A stretch of DNA of 51,706 nucleotides from VGSZ01 sp044349155 (GTDB lineage Bacteria > Myxococcota > UBA727 > VGSZ01), in contig JBIKRQ010000006.1 of NCBI GenBank assembly GCA_044349155.1, positions 1 to 51,706 of the forward strand, read 5' to 3'. Made by a program: the position numbers and the translations under genes. A model generated the notes under the pieces. It was given only the letters and a program-made list of their open reading frames with translations, had not been told where the DNA came from and made no database searches. Of this stretch, positions 9,026 to 17,413 are shown one piece after another (the first letter of the stretch is position 1; each line of letters begins with the position of its first letter).

Positions 9026-9101
9026 GCGGGCGACCCTGCCACAGTCAGTACAGCTGTGTCCCGTGCCAGCGGCCACGTGTCCGAGAAGCCCGCTGCAGAC
9101 G

Positions 9102-9326
9102 CTACAGGCGCTCGACGGCTTCTTTGGCTTCGCGCAACCCAAGGCCCGTCTGCCGGCGCACGAGCTTGATGGCCTCGATGGCACGGCCGCCCTCGCGCAA
9201 GGCGAGTGCCTCGGCGCGGACGGCTTCACTCAACGGCGCGATGGTCGTTGGCGCGGCGGGCTTTTGCCCCACCACGACGGCACCGATCACCACGCCGACC
9301 AGAACGGCGAGCACCAACAGCGTCAC
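9102..9326 (-). CDS. Small membrane-anchored protein with L7/L12 C-terminal-like motif
   Basis: 74 residues from a GTG whose bases overlap the TGA of the upstream IPT gene (GTGA, 4-base overlap), a strong sign of translational coupling. Residues 2-20 form one membrane helix (LLVLAVLVGVVIGAVVVG). The tail AIKLVRRQTGLGLREAKEAV matches the helix-turn of the ribosomal L7/L12 C-terminal domain, the part that recruits translation factors. It lacks the L7/L12 N-terminal dimerisation domain and is not a ribosomal protein by context. The fold assignment is by motif only. Confidence 0.7.
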   Translation of the reverse strand: MTLLVLAVLVGVVIGAVVVGQKPAAPTTIAPLSEAVRAEALALREGGRAIEAIKLVRRQTGLGLREAKEAVERL

Positions 9327-12300
9327 GGGTCGCGCCCGTGGACGAAGTTCGACACCGCCGTGGTCCACGCCCGTCGACCGCGCACCGAGATGTTGAGCTC
9401 GGACCAATTGCTGTAGTCGAGGTCGGGCACGTAGATGGCCTCGTGCTGCCACGTGAAGCCGCCCACCAGCAGGTCGACCGGGGGCACAAACGTGTCGGGC
9501 AGCGTCTGTTCGCGAATCGGCAGCACCGATTGGAAAGCATCGAGCTCGGGCACGATCGGAATCGGCACCTTGGTGCGGCTGCCCTCGATGCTGAAGCTCC
9601 ACAGCTGCGCAAACGAGACCGGCTCGTACACGTACATGCGGTGGATGGTGGGCTGCTCACCGGGGGCAGCGCGCCAGCGAAGCGTGCGGTTCTCGAGGAC
9701 GGCACCATTCACGGGCGTGATCACCTCGGGGATGCCCAGCACAGGCTGAATGGTGACGCCGCCGCGCAGATCGCCCACGCCGTCCTGAATGACCTCTGAC
9801 GACGGGCGGCCCGCCGTACCGATGTGGTAGCGCACGTTTGCTGCTGTCATCGGCGCGCGATCGCGCAGGCGCAGCGAGCCGTCGGTGCCCACACCCAGAA
9901 TGTCTGAGCCGAAGCGTCCACCATTGGGCAGCTCGGCGACGAAGACCATGCCGATCACCCGTGGCTGCCCATCGAAGTCGACAGCAGTCCACGTGTTGTC
10001 GTTGCCACTGCCGGTCACGACGATGGAGTTCGCCGTGATGCTCGCGGTGCCCACCTGCGCGTAGAGGTTGCGCGGCCCCGTCGTCGAGTAGGCGCCGGCG
10101 ATGAACGTCTGCATCTCGCCGGGGACTTTCGGCATCGTCTCGAGGGCGTGGTTGCGATCGCCATCGATGGCGACGGTGTAGTTGAACGCCCCTTCACCAC
10201 CGAGCTGCAAGAACGGAATCACGCGCGTGATGTCGGGCCCGTTGATCGCTGCCACGTCGGTGATCTCGGTGTCGAGCGGGGCATCGGGCAACGACAGCGC
10301 CACGGTCTCGTCGAGCGTGATGGTCAGTTCGATGTCTTGATCGATCAGCGTGACACCACGCGACGGGAACACTTCGCGACGGAAGCCCAACTGCCGCGGG
10401 CGGAATTCGTCGGTGTCGAGGTTGTAGATGCCGGCCACCGCCACCATCGCCAGGCGACCGGTGCGCGTGTTCGACAAGAAGTACTCGCCGCCCTCTTCGA
10501 ACACGTTCGTCGATGCACCAACGCTGCCGAATTCGTCGCGCGCCGTCGTCGACACGATCGCCAGGGCGATCTCGTTGGCCGCCAACGCTGCGGGGTCGAA
10601 GAATTCCTTCGCGAAGCCAAACACACGACCGCGCACCTGCGCTGGAGGCGGGGGCTCACCACCGCCGCCGCCGCCACCACCGCCGCCGGCGAGGGGCTGC
10701 AGCAAGAAGGTGACTTCCTGGGCATTCACGTCGACGAGGGTGGAGGTTTCGTAGCCATCAGCAGCGATCGTGACGGTCTGCGCGCCAAAGATTTCGGGGC
10801 CCGACAACGTGGCCATGCCGAACTCGTGGGTGATGTCGGCAGCGGTGGGCACGCCGTTGGTGCCCGTGAACGCCAACGCGTTGGGGATGGGCGTGCCCGT
10901 GAAGGCGTCGAACGCCGACACGTACAGCGTGCCCTCGATGGCGCCACCGCGTGTGCCGCCAAGAAAGCTCGCGGGGTTGAACGTCGTGTACACGCGCGAC
11001 GCCGTGGCCACCTCGGTGTCTGACATCGTCACGCTCACGCTCGCGCCGTCGACGGTGATCGTGGCCAACCCCACCGTCACATCCAACACGCCGATGTCGG
11101 TCAGCGGCGAACGCGTGCGGATCAGATTGTCGCTCACCACGACCGTTTCGCGCGGGTCGCAGGGCTGGCCACCAATCAACACCAACAGCGGATTCGTCGT
11201 CGTCGACAGCCGCGCCAGCCGCTCAAAGCCCGCCCCCGCCACGCTCACCACCACGTCGCCCGCGAAGCCGCCGCGCACCGGCACAATGCCCAACACGCGC
11301 GGCGCCGTTTCGAACACGAAGCCCTCGGTCAAGCGCGCCGTCCCCGTCGACGAACGCACCACCACATCCACGCTGCCTGCCGCACCTGCACCTGGCGTGC
11401 ACGTCAACGTGGTGCTGTCGACGACGACGACATCGGCGCACGCAATGCCGCCAAAGGTCACCGTCGTGGTCGCATCAAAGCCCGCACCGGTCACCGTGAC
11501 CTCGACACCGCCCGCCGCATCCGCCGACGCGGGCGAAATCCCCTGCACCCGCACCTGCTCGAGGTAGGTGAGTGCTGCTGCCAACGTCGACGTCGACGTG
11601 TCGGCCAACGTCACCACCACATCCACCGCACCTGCGGCATGGGCTGGTGCGGTCACCTGCAGCTGGCGGTCGTTCACGACGACAACGTTGGTGCCCGGCA
11701 CGCCATCGAAGCTCACGCCGGTGGCCGTGGTGAAGCCTTCGCCCACCACGGTGACGACGTCGCCGCCGCCCACATCAGCCTTCGTTGGCACCACTGCGCT
11801 GACAGCGAACGAGCCCGTGGGATCGCCCAGCACGACGAGGGCATCGTTCAGGCTGACGCTGTCGGCATTGCGGCGCACGCCCACGTCTTGCAGGCCGGCC
11901 GACACCGCCGGCACGACGACACGCTGACGGCGATCGCTGATCAGATTGTTTCGCGACGCCACCGTGCTCGCGACCTCGGCCGCCACCACCACGCCGTCGC
12001 TTTCGGCAAAGCCGCTGCCCACCAGCTCAACGACATCACCAGGCGAAGCCACCGACGGCGTCACCGCCTCGAGCGCCAACGACGACGTGAACGAAAACGC
12101 CAACGGCAAGGTCGAGCGACCAAACGCGTCGATCACGACGACGTCGGCCCGCCCCGCCCCCGGCGGTGTTTTCGCCGTGGCCGTCAAGCCGTCGGCGGCA
12201 ATGCTCAAGTTGACGACGTGACGACCACCAATCGTGGCCACCATGCCCGCGGTAAACGAGCCACCCGACAGCACGATGTCGGTACCGCCTTCCGCGGCAC

Positions 12301-12790
12301 CCGTCGTCGGAGAAATGCCCGCAAGGCTGATGGGCGAGAAATACGTGAAGCCGCCTTCGAGCTGGCCCACACCACTGGCACAGCTGATGGTGACGTCGAC
12401 AGAACCGGGTGCAGCGCCCGGTGGCAGCTGACACGAGAAGCTGCGCGTGGTGAGCAGCAAGCACAGCGCCGGGTCGGCCACCACGTCGCCAAAGCTCAAC
12501 TCGCACGACGGGTCGAAGCCCTCGCCCTCGACGATGATGCGTCCACCGCCCGCCAACGGACCGCTCGCCGGCGACAGCGCGTTGATGATCACCGCGGTGT
12601 TGATGGGACCCGCATCCGTGGGCCCGCCGTCGACGGGATCAACCACCGGGCCCGCGTCGAACACGATGATGGGAATGCCCGCATCGGTTTCGCCTTCGCC
12701 TTCGCCAGCCGTGCTGCCATCGCAGGCCACAAGCCCCGACAGCGGTGCGAGAGCGGCACACAACACAAGGGCAGATGGAAGAGCGCGCAT
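9323..12790 (-). CDS. Large IPT/TIG-repeat lipoprotein
   Basis: 1155 residues from the ATG at 12790. A lipoprotein signal ends in LVAC (Cys23). An Asp-Ala-Gly-Pro linker (to about residue 65) is followed by six IPT/TIG immunoglobulin-like domains, each starting with a P-x-x-G-style motif and a GxGF turn (ISPASADAAGG, VTGAGFD). Next come a carboxypeptidase-regulatory-like beta domain (about 610-695, GTLYVSAFDAFTGTPIPNA), a ten-glycine run with PPPP, and a 430-residue C-terminal beta-rich region that is not recognised. It is probably an outer-membrane-anchored surface or adhesion-type protein. The start was chosen for the signal peptide; the open frame extends 21 codons further without one. Confidence 0.8.
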   Translation of the reverse strand: MRALPSALVLCAALAPLSGLVACDGSTAGEGEGETDAGIPIIVFDAGPVVDPVDGGPTDAGPINTAVIINALSPASGPLAGGGRIIVEGEGFDPSCELSFGDVVADPALCLLLTTRSFSCQLPPGAAPGSVDVTISCASGVGQLEGGFTYFSPISLAGISPTTGAAEGGTDIVLSGGSFTAGMVATIGGRHVVNLSIAADGLTATAKTPPGAGRADVVVIDAFGRSTLPLAFSFTSSLALEAVTPSVASPGDVVELVGSGFAESDGVVVAAEVASTVASRNNLISDRRQRVVVPAVSAGLQDVGVRRNADSVSLNDALVVLGDPTGSFAVSAVVPTKADVGGGDVVTVVGEGFTTATGVSFDGVPGTNVVVVNDRQLQVTAPAHAAGAVDVVVTLADTSTSTLAAALTYLEQVRVQGISPASADAAGGVEVTVTGAGFDATTTVTFGGIACADVVVVDSTTLTCTPGAGAAGSVDVVVRSSTGTARLTEGFVFETAPRVLGIVPVRGGFAGDVVVSVAGAGFERLARLSTTTNPLLVLIGGQPCDPRETVVVSDNLIRTRSPLTDIGVLDVTVGLATITVDGASVSVTMSDTEVATASRVYTTFNPASFLGGTRGGAIEGTLYVSAFDAFTGTPIPNALAFTGTNGVPTAADITHEFGMATLSGPEIFGAQTVTIAADGYETSTLVDVNAQEVTFLLQPLAGGGGGGGGGGEPPPPAQVRGRVFGFAKEFFDPAALAANEIALAIVSTTARDEFGSVGASTNVFEEGGEYFLSNTRTGRLAMVAVAGIYNLDTDEFRPRQLGFRREVFPSRGVTLIDQDIELTITLDETVALSLPDAPLDTEITDVAAINGPDITRVIPFLQLGGEGAFNYTVAIDGDRNHALETMPKVPGEMQTFIAGAYSTTGPRNLYAQVGTASITANSIVVTGSGNDNTWTAVDFDGQPRVIGMVFVAELPNGGRFGSDILGVGTDGSLRLRDRAPMTAANVRYHIGTAGRPSSEVIQDGVGDLRGGVTIQPVLGIPEVITPVNGAVLENRTLRWRAAPGEQPTIHRMYVYEPVSFAQLWSFSIEGSRTKVPIPIVPELDAFQSVLPIREQTLPDTFVPPVDLLVGGFTWQHEAIYVPDLDYSNWSELNISVRGRRAWTTAVSNFVHGRDP

Positions 12791-12890
12791 GGCAACGACC
12801 CCGAAAGCAGATGGGAACCGAGCGATGCTACCCGCCGCCGACACCAGCGTCACGCCTCGAGGGTGATCCAGCCCGGTGCCGCCACCGTTT

Positions 12891-12922
12891 CCCCAAAAAG
12901 CAAAGAGGACCCAAAGGCCCTC
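12891..12922 (-). terminator. Intrinsic terminator after the Bor-like gene
   Basis: Read on the minus strand: GAGGGCC-TTTG-GGTCCTC, a seven-pair stem with one G-U pair, followed by TTTGCTTTTT. It separates the Bor-like gene from the IPT operon. Confidence 0.6.
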
Positions 12923-12948
12923 CCCGAGATCGTGAGATCTGCGCCTGC

Positions 12949-13386
12949 TCAGTTGGTCGCGGCGAGCACGTCCTGGGCTTCGACGGCGTCGGCGAGGCGG
13001 TCGGGGGCCACTTCGTTGACCATGTCGAGGAACTCAGGCGAGGCAACAATCTTTTTGGCGGTGGCCTCGTCGAGGGCGACTTCCGCCGTCTTTTCGCCAC
13101 ACTGCACGGTCATCGTCGTGGGCTGCCACAACCAACCGCCGAACACGATGTACGACAAGAGGCCGTCGATGAGCGTGGTCTCGATGCGCACCGTGGCGTC
13201 GGGCGAACCGTTGCAGAGGCTGGAAACGTCGACGTTGCCGTCGCCGACCAGGCTCCAGGCGAAGTGGTGCTGCCAAATGGTCTGGCTCGGACCAGAGCCG
13301 CCTTTACCGACCTTCACGTTGTAGTGCATGCAACCCGACGTGACGGCGAGTGCAGCGAGTGCGGCGAGAACGGCAAGCTTCTTCAT
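12949..13386 (-). CDS. Bor-like lipoprotein
   Basis: 145 residues from the ATG at 13386 with a good GAGGG ribosome-binding site. A lipoprotein signal (MKKLAVLAALAALAVTSGC, Cys19) precedes a region resembling the lambda Bor/Iss family: IWQHHFAWSLVG, SSLCNGSP, TLIDGLLSYIVFGGW, and a final conserved TMTVQC. Two Cys (in SSLC and VQC) sit where Bor has its pair. About 50 extra residues follow the Bor-like part. Bor proteins are surface lipoproteins linked to serum resistance in enterics; the role here is unknown. The gene is monocistronic, with its own terminator. Confidence 0.65.
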   Translation of the reverse strand: MKKLAVLAALAALAVTSGCMHYNVKVGKGGSGPSQTIWQHHFAWSLVGDGNVDVSSLCNGSPDATVRIETTLIDGLLSYIVFGGWLWQPTTMTVQCGEKTAEVALDEATAKKIVASPEFLDMVNEVAPDRLADAVEAQDVLAATN

Positions 13387-13416
13387 GTGACCCTCTGGAT
13401 GGCGCGGGGGCGCCGA

Positions 13417-13501
13417 TTCATGGAGCTGGCGTGCCGCCAACTCCATGAATATCAATATGAATTCGACCACAAGCGGTCGAAACGTCCCGAGATCGTCTCG
13501 G
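13417..13501. promoter_or_regulatory. Three consecutive hairpins between the Bor-like gene and yajC
   Basis: 13417-13449 is a long inverted repeat, TTCATGGAG / CTCCATGAA continued by TGGCG / CGCCA with one mismatch (14 pairs, 3-base loop). 13462-13481 is TTCGACC / GGTCGAA. 13485-13501 is CCCGAG / CTCGGG. The region lies in the 268-base divergent gap that must hold promoters for both flanking genes, so it may contain operators or a structured yajC leader. No clear -10/-35 was identified. Confidence 0.5.
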
Positions 13502-13654
13502 GGCGCCCGCAGACGCTGCTGCAGGCCGGTTTGATTCAGCGCGTTCACAGATTCGCGTGTGATGGGCGTTACGACGGCCGCGCCGGGTTCGTGCCCAACA
13601 GAGTGTGCGGCGTAGCCTTGCGGGGCTGCATGATTCCCGTTAACCGCTGCCCGC

Positions 13655-14020
13655 ATGGGTGAGCACGTTTCTGCATTGGTCGGTCAAGCCGACGGCGGTG
13701 GCCTGATGAGTCTGGTCCTGCCGCTCGTCGCCATGGTCGTCGTCATGTACTTCTTGATGATTCGTCCCGAGCGCAAAAAGCAGAGCGAGCAGCAGGACTT
13801 CCTCGCCTCGCTCAAGAAGGGCGACGAGGTCGTGTTGTCGTCGGGCATCATCGGCCGCATCGAGAAGATCGACGACCGCGTGATCGTCCTCGAGGTCGCC
13901 GACAAGGTGCGCATCCGCGTGCTCAAGGTGTCGGTGTCGGGCCCCGCCGCCCGCTTCCTCGCTGCTGCTGGTGGCGCTGAAAAAGTGCCCGCCGCCGACG
14001 CTGAGAAGAAGGCCTCCTGA
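13655..14020 (+). CDS. yajC: Preprotein translocase subunit YajC
   Basis: 121 residues. It has the YajC layout: a short N-terminal stretch with a Gly-rich turn (QADGGG), one membrane helix (MSLVLPLVAMVVVMYFLMI), the signature IRPERKKQSEQ, then a small cytoplasmic beta domain (LKKGDEVVLSSGIIGRI) and an Ala/Lys tail. YajC binds SecDF and the SecYEG-YidC holotranslocon in the inner membrane. It heads yajC-secD-secF in the usual order. The ribosome-binding site before the ATG at 13655 is weak; ATG 13706 is possible but would cut the residues before the membrane helix. Confidence 0.92.
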   Translation: MGEHVSALVGQADGGGLMSLVLPLVAMVVVMYFLMIRPERKKQSEQQDFLASLKKGDEVVLSSGIIGRIEKIDDRVIVLEVADKVRIRVLKVSVSGPAARFLAAAGGAEKVPAADAEKKAS

Positions 14021-14091
14021 ACTCCACCGCTCGTCGTCGACCGTCGCCTGACGGTTGCGCACGCCGAGCGGTTTTCGTTTTCCGCGCAGGC

Positions 14092-14112
14092 TTCATCGGC
14101 GAAGCCGATGAA
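14092..14112. other. Hairpin between yajC and secD
   Basis: TTCATCGGC-GAA-GCCGATGAA, a perfect nine-pair stem in the 149-base gap. It lacks a T-tract, so it is more likely an RNA-stability or partial-termination element than a full terminator. Confidence 0.5.
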
Positions 14113-14169
14113 CCCGTAAGCAAGTCACCTCCATGCGCCGCATGAGGTGAGTCGAGCAGAAAGAACGTC

Positions 14170-15960
14170 ATGCAGAACACCGTCTGGATCCGTCTGATCC
14201 TCGTTTTGGGCCTCTTCGGCCTCGCCGGCTACGTGCTCACGCCGACCGCCGTGTACTTCTCGCTCACCCCCGAGCAGACCCGCGAGGTCCAGCAGGACAC
14301 CACGGCGTTCAAGAAGTACCTGCCGTCGTGGGCGCCCGAGAGCCACATCGTGCCCGGCCTCGATCTGCAGGGCGGCGTGCACATGGTGCTCGGCGTCGAC
14401 CTCGACAAAGCCGTCAGCGATCGCGCCCGCCGCATCAGCAGCCGCCTGCGCAACGACCTCGAGGAAAAGAAGATCGGCTTCACCGCCGTCGACCACCTCG
14501 CCGACGAGGGCAAGGGCGACCGCGTGCGCGTGGTCTTCACCGACGCCGCCGCCGTCACCACGTTCGACAAGGACATGAGCGACATCTACGCCGACCTGTC
14601 TGAGGTCAGCCGCAGCGGCACCACCGTCACGTGGCGCGTGCACCCGGATTGGGTCAACAAGATCCGCACCGACGCCGTCGACCAGACCATCAAGACCATC
14701 ACCAACCGCATCGACAAGATGCACGTCACCGAGCCCAGCATCACCAAGCGCGGCGACGACCAGGTGCAGGTGCAGCTCCCCGGCTTCGCCAACCCCGAAG
14801 AAGCCAAGGCCCTCATCGGCCGCACCGCCCAGCTGGAATTCCAGATGTGCGACGACGACAACGACTTCCTCACCAAGCTCACCGATCTGCCGAGCTGGAT
14901 GACGCTGCAGACCTCGGGCTTTCAGCGCCAAAACGGCGGCTACAACCAGGACTTCTACGTCGAGTTCGACGAGGAGCACCTCCAGGAAGCCCGCCAGTTC
15001 TTCGTCGGCAAGGTCCCCTCGGGCAGCGTCGTGAAGTACGGCAAGCTCGGCACCCGCCCCGGCGAGGCCGTCAAGTGGCGCACGTACACGCTCAAGGCCG
15101 AAGTGGCGCTCACGGGTGACGACCTCGTCAACGCCCAGGTGGCCATGGGTTCGCCCGAGCAGCCCCAGCCCTACGTTGGCATCGAGTTTTCGCCCACGGG
15201 CCGCGCCCTCTTTGGCGAACTGACCACCAAGAACGTCGGCAAGCGCATGGCGATCGTGCTCGAAGACGTCGTCGACAGCGCCCCCGTCATCAACGAGCCC
15301 ATCACCGGCGGCAACGCCAGCATCACCATGGGCGGCAGCCGCACCCGTGACGAGATGATCAAAGACGCCAACAGCCTCGCTCTCGTGCTCAAGGCCGGCG
15401 CGCTGCCTGCGCCGATCACGTTCCGCGAAGAAAAGACCGTGGGCGCCAGCCTCGGTGCTGAAGCCCTCGATTCGGCCGGCAAGGCCGCCATGCTCGGCGT
15501 CGCCCTCGTGTTCGGCTTCCTGATTTTCTACTACCGCGTCGGCGGCCTGTTCTCCTGCATGGCCATGGTGCTCAACATGTTCTTCGTGCTGGCCACGATG
15601 TCGTGGTTGGGCGCCACCCTCACGCTGCCTGGCATCGCGGGTTTGCTGCTCACCATCGGTATGGCCGACGACGCCAACGTGCTCATCAACGAGCGCATCC
15701 GCGAAGAACTCCGCGAAGGCAAAACGGCGCGTTCGGCGGTCGAGGCCGGCTACAGCTCGGCGTTCTCGGCCATTCTCGACTCGCAGGTCACCCACTTCAT
15801 CGCCGGTACGGTGCTCTGGCAGTTCGGCAGCGGCCCGATCCAGAACTTCGCCACCACGCTGCTCATCGGCGTTGTGTCGTCGATGTTCACCGGTGTGTAT
15901 TTCACGCGTATCCTCTTCGACATGTATGTGTTGAAGGACCGCGACACCCTTTCTGTTTGA
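14170..15960 (+). CDS. secD: Protein translocase subunit SecD
   Basis: 596 residues, typical SecD length. One N-terminal membrane helix (residues 5-25) and the GLDLQGGVHMVLGVD motif are followed by the large periplasmic head (P1), the VVDSAPVINEPITGG-like segment, and five C-terminal helices. SecD uses the proton gradient with SecF to pull exported proteins out of SecYEG. The membrane motif normally written GMAVDANVL reads GMADDANVL here (D500, D501), adding an acidic residue next to the conserved Asp. Upstream is yajC; downstream, secF is separated by a repeated hairpin element. Confidence 0.96.
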   Translation: MQNTVWIRLILVLGLFGLAGYVLTPTAVYFSLTPEQTREVQQDTTAFKKYLPSWAPESHIVPGLDLQGGVHMVLGVDLDKAVSDRARRISSRLRNDLEEKKIGFTAVDHLADEGKGDRVRVVFTDAAAVTTFDKDMSDIYADLSEVSRSGTTVTWRVHPDWVNKIRTDAVDQTIKTITNRIDKMHVTEPSITKRGDDQVQVQLPGFANPEEAKALIGRTAQLEFQMCDDDNDFLTKLTDLPSWMTLQTSGFQRQNGGYNQDFYVEFDEEHLQEARQFFVGKVPSGSVVKYGKLGTRPGEAVKWRTYTLKAEVALTGDDLVNAQVAMGSPEQPQPYVGIEFSPTGRALFGELTTKNVGKRMAIVLEDVVDSAPVINEPITGGNASITMGGSRTRDEMIKDANSLALVLKAGALPAPITFREEKTVGASLGAEALDSAGKAAMLGVALVFGFLIFYYRVGGLFSCMAMVLNMFFVLATMSWLGATLTLPGIAGLLLTIGMADDANVLINERIREELREGKTARSAVEAGYSSAFSAILDSQVTHFIAGTVLWQFGSGPIQNFATTLLIGVVSSMFTGVYFTRILFDMYVLKDRDTLSV

Positions 15961-15974
15961 TTGTGACGAATCGA

Positions 15975-16054
15975 GCCTCGAAGAGAAACCCGCTTTGGGG
16001 TTTGTCGCCGAGGCGAGTTTTTTGGGGTGGGCGGGGAACTTCCCCGCCGATCAA
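15975..16054 (+). repeat. Structured intergenic element, copy A (secD-secF)
   Basis: 80 bases with three stems: outer GCCTCG / CGAGGC (15975-15980 with 16009-16014), inner AAACCC / GGGTTT around loop GCTTTG (15986-16003), and a separate GC hairpin GGCGGGG / CCCCGCC (16030-16048). It ends in GATCAA just before the secF ribosome-binding site. It is closely similar to 22825-22909, and the stems differ between the copies by compensating changes, which points to a conserved secondary structure. Unconstrained linker bases vary more. Confidence 0.8.
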
Positions 16055-16068
16055 GAAGGATATCCACC

Positions 16069-17364
16069 ATGGCTGAACAAAAATTCGTCACTCTGTTCGA
16101 TCGCAAGACGAACTTCGATTTCATCAAGAGCGGTTCGCTGATCACCAAGATCGGCCTCGCGATTGCCACCATCACGGTCCTTGCCATCCCGGTGCTCAAC
16201 CTGAACTGGGGCATCGACTTTGCGGGCGGCACCGAGCTGCAGGTGAAGTTGGGCAAGCAGGTCGCGGCTTCGGAGATCACCAGCAAGCTCGAGGCCGCTG
16301 GGTTCGACAAGAACCAGGCCCAGCCCTACGGCGCCCCCGAGGCCAACGAGTGGCTGATCCGCGTTGAGCGTCTGTCGACCATCGCTGAGGCCGACCGCAC
16401 CGCCCTCGCCACGGCCCTCACCACGGCGTTCGGCGACCGCTTCGTGCCGTTTCAGCAGGCCGACGACGAAGGCGACCGCATCTCGATCTCGCTGAAGCTG
16501 CCCGAAGCCCCCGCGGGCGACGCGGTGGCCCTGCAGACGGCCCTCGACGCGCAGCAGCAGCAGTTGGCGTCGGTGGTGGATGCGCAGCCGGGTCTGCGTC
16601 TGCGCCGCACGCGTGCCGTTGATGGCACCGAGACGACGACGAAGGACGCGATCATCCGCGACGAACCCTACGAGGGCAAGGTCAAGTACCTCGTTCAGCT
16701 GCAGGGTGTCGCCGACAAGGTGGCCAAGAGCCTCGAGAGCGAGTTCGGCACCTTCGAAGTGCGCCGTGTCGACTTCGTCGACGCCCGCGTTGCTCAAGAC
16801 CTGCGCACCCGCGGTGTGTTGGCCCTCGGCTTCGCGTTGCTGGCCATCCTGATCTACCTGGCCATCCGCTTCGACGCGTTCTTCGCGCCCGGCGCGCTCG
16901 TCGCCACGCTGCACGATCCGCTGATCGCCATGGGCCTGTTCGTGTTCATGCGCATGGAGTTCGACACCGCGTCGATCGCCGCCATGCTCACGGTGGTCGG
17001 GTACTCGGTCAACGGCGTCATCGTCATCTACGACCGCATCCGTGAAACCACGCCGGCCGGTGTTGTTGAGCACAAAGACCTCGTCACCCTCGTGAACCAG
17101 GCCATCAACGACACCTTCGCCCGTTCGATCAACACCGTGCTCACCACGCTGTTCACCACCGTCGCCGTCGCCGTGTTCACCGAAGGCAGCATCCGCACCT
17201 TCGCTGTGACCATGTCGGTGGGCTTCATCATCGGCACCATCTCGGCGCTGTTTGTGGCGCCCACGGTCTACCTCTTCTTCCGCGAGCGCTTCTACGTGCC
17301 GCCGGCCGAAGGTGTGGTCGGCAACAGCATCACCCGCGAAGATCGCGAGCGGGGCGTCGTCTGA
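16069..17364 (+). CDS. secF: Protein translocase subunit SecF, enlarged and lacking the conserved membrane Asp
   Basis: 431 residues from the ATG at 16069 (AAGAAGG eight bases upstream), against about 300-320 usual. The extra length is in the first periplasmic domain (about residues 45-245, with an Ala/Gln-rich insert near 150-185). SecF landmarks are present: IDFAGGTELQVK, five C-terminal helices, and NTVLTTLFTT with the preceding Arg. The membrane motif usually GYSxNDT...DRIRE reads GYSVNGVIVIYDRIRE: the Asp needed for proton-coupled function in other SecF proteins is Gly316. The partner SecD has a supernumerary Asp at the matching level. A terminator follows. Confidence 0.94.
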   Translation: MAEQKFVTLFDRKTNFDFIKSGSLITKIGLAIATITVLAIPVLNLNWGIDFAGGTELQVKLGKQVAASEITSKLEAAGFDKNQAQPYGAPEANEWLIRVERLSTIAEADRTALATALTTAFGDRFVPFQQADDEGDRISISLKLPEAPAGDAVALQTALDAQQQQLASVVDAQPGLRLRRTRAVDGTETTTKDAIIRDEPYEGKVKYLVQLQGVADKVAKSLESEFGTFEVRRVDFVDARVAQDLRTRGVLALGFALLAILIYLAIRFDAFFAPGALVATLHDPLIAMGLFVFMRMEFDTASIAAMLTVVGYSVNGVIVIYDRIRETTPAGVVEHKDLVTLVNQAINDTFARSINTVLTTLFTTVAVAVFTEGSIRTFAVTMSVGFIIGTISALFVAPTVYLFFRERFYVPPAEGVVGNSITREDRERGVV

Positions 17365-17381
17365 GCAACCGCTCAACGCAG

Positions 17382-17413
17382 ACAAGGGCCGCCTCGTGCG
17401 GCCCTTTGTTTTT
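17382..17413 (+). terminator. Intrinsic terminator after secF
   Basis: GGGCCGC-CTCGT-GCGGCCC stem, extended by ACAA / TTTGT with one bulge, followed by TTTTT. It ends the yajC-secDF unit and overlaps the most upstream start region of the next lipoprotein gene. Confidence 0.8.

Noticed and set aside
12828..13100. Short frame with GGPLGPL resembling another at 20470-20500
   Set aside because: The similarity comes from GC-rich hairpin DNA (terminator-like) in both places, and there is no coding evidence.
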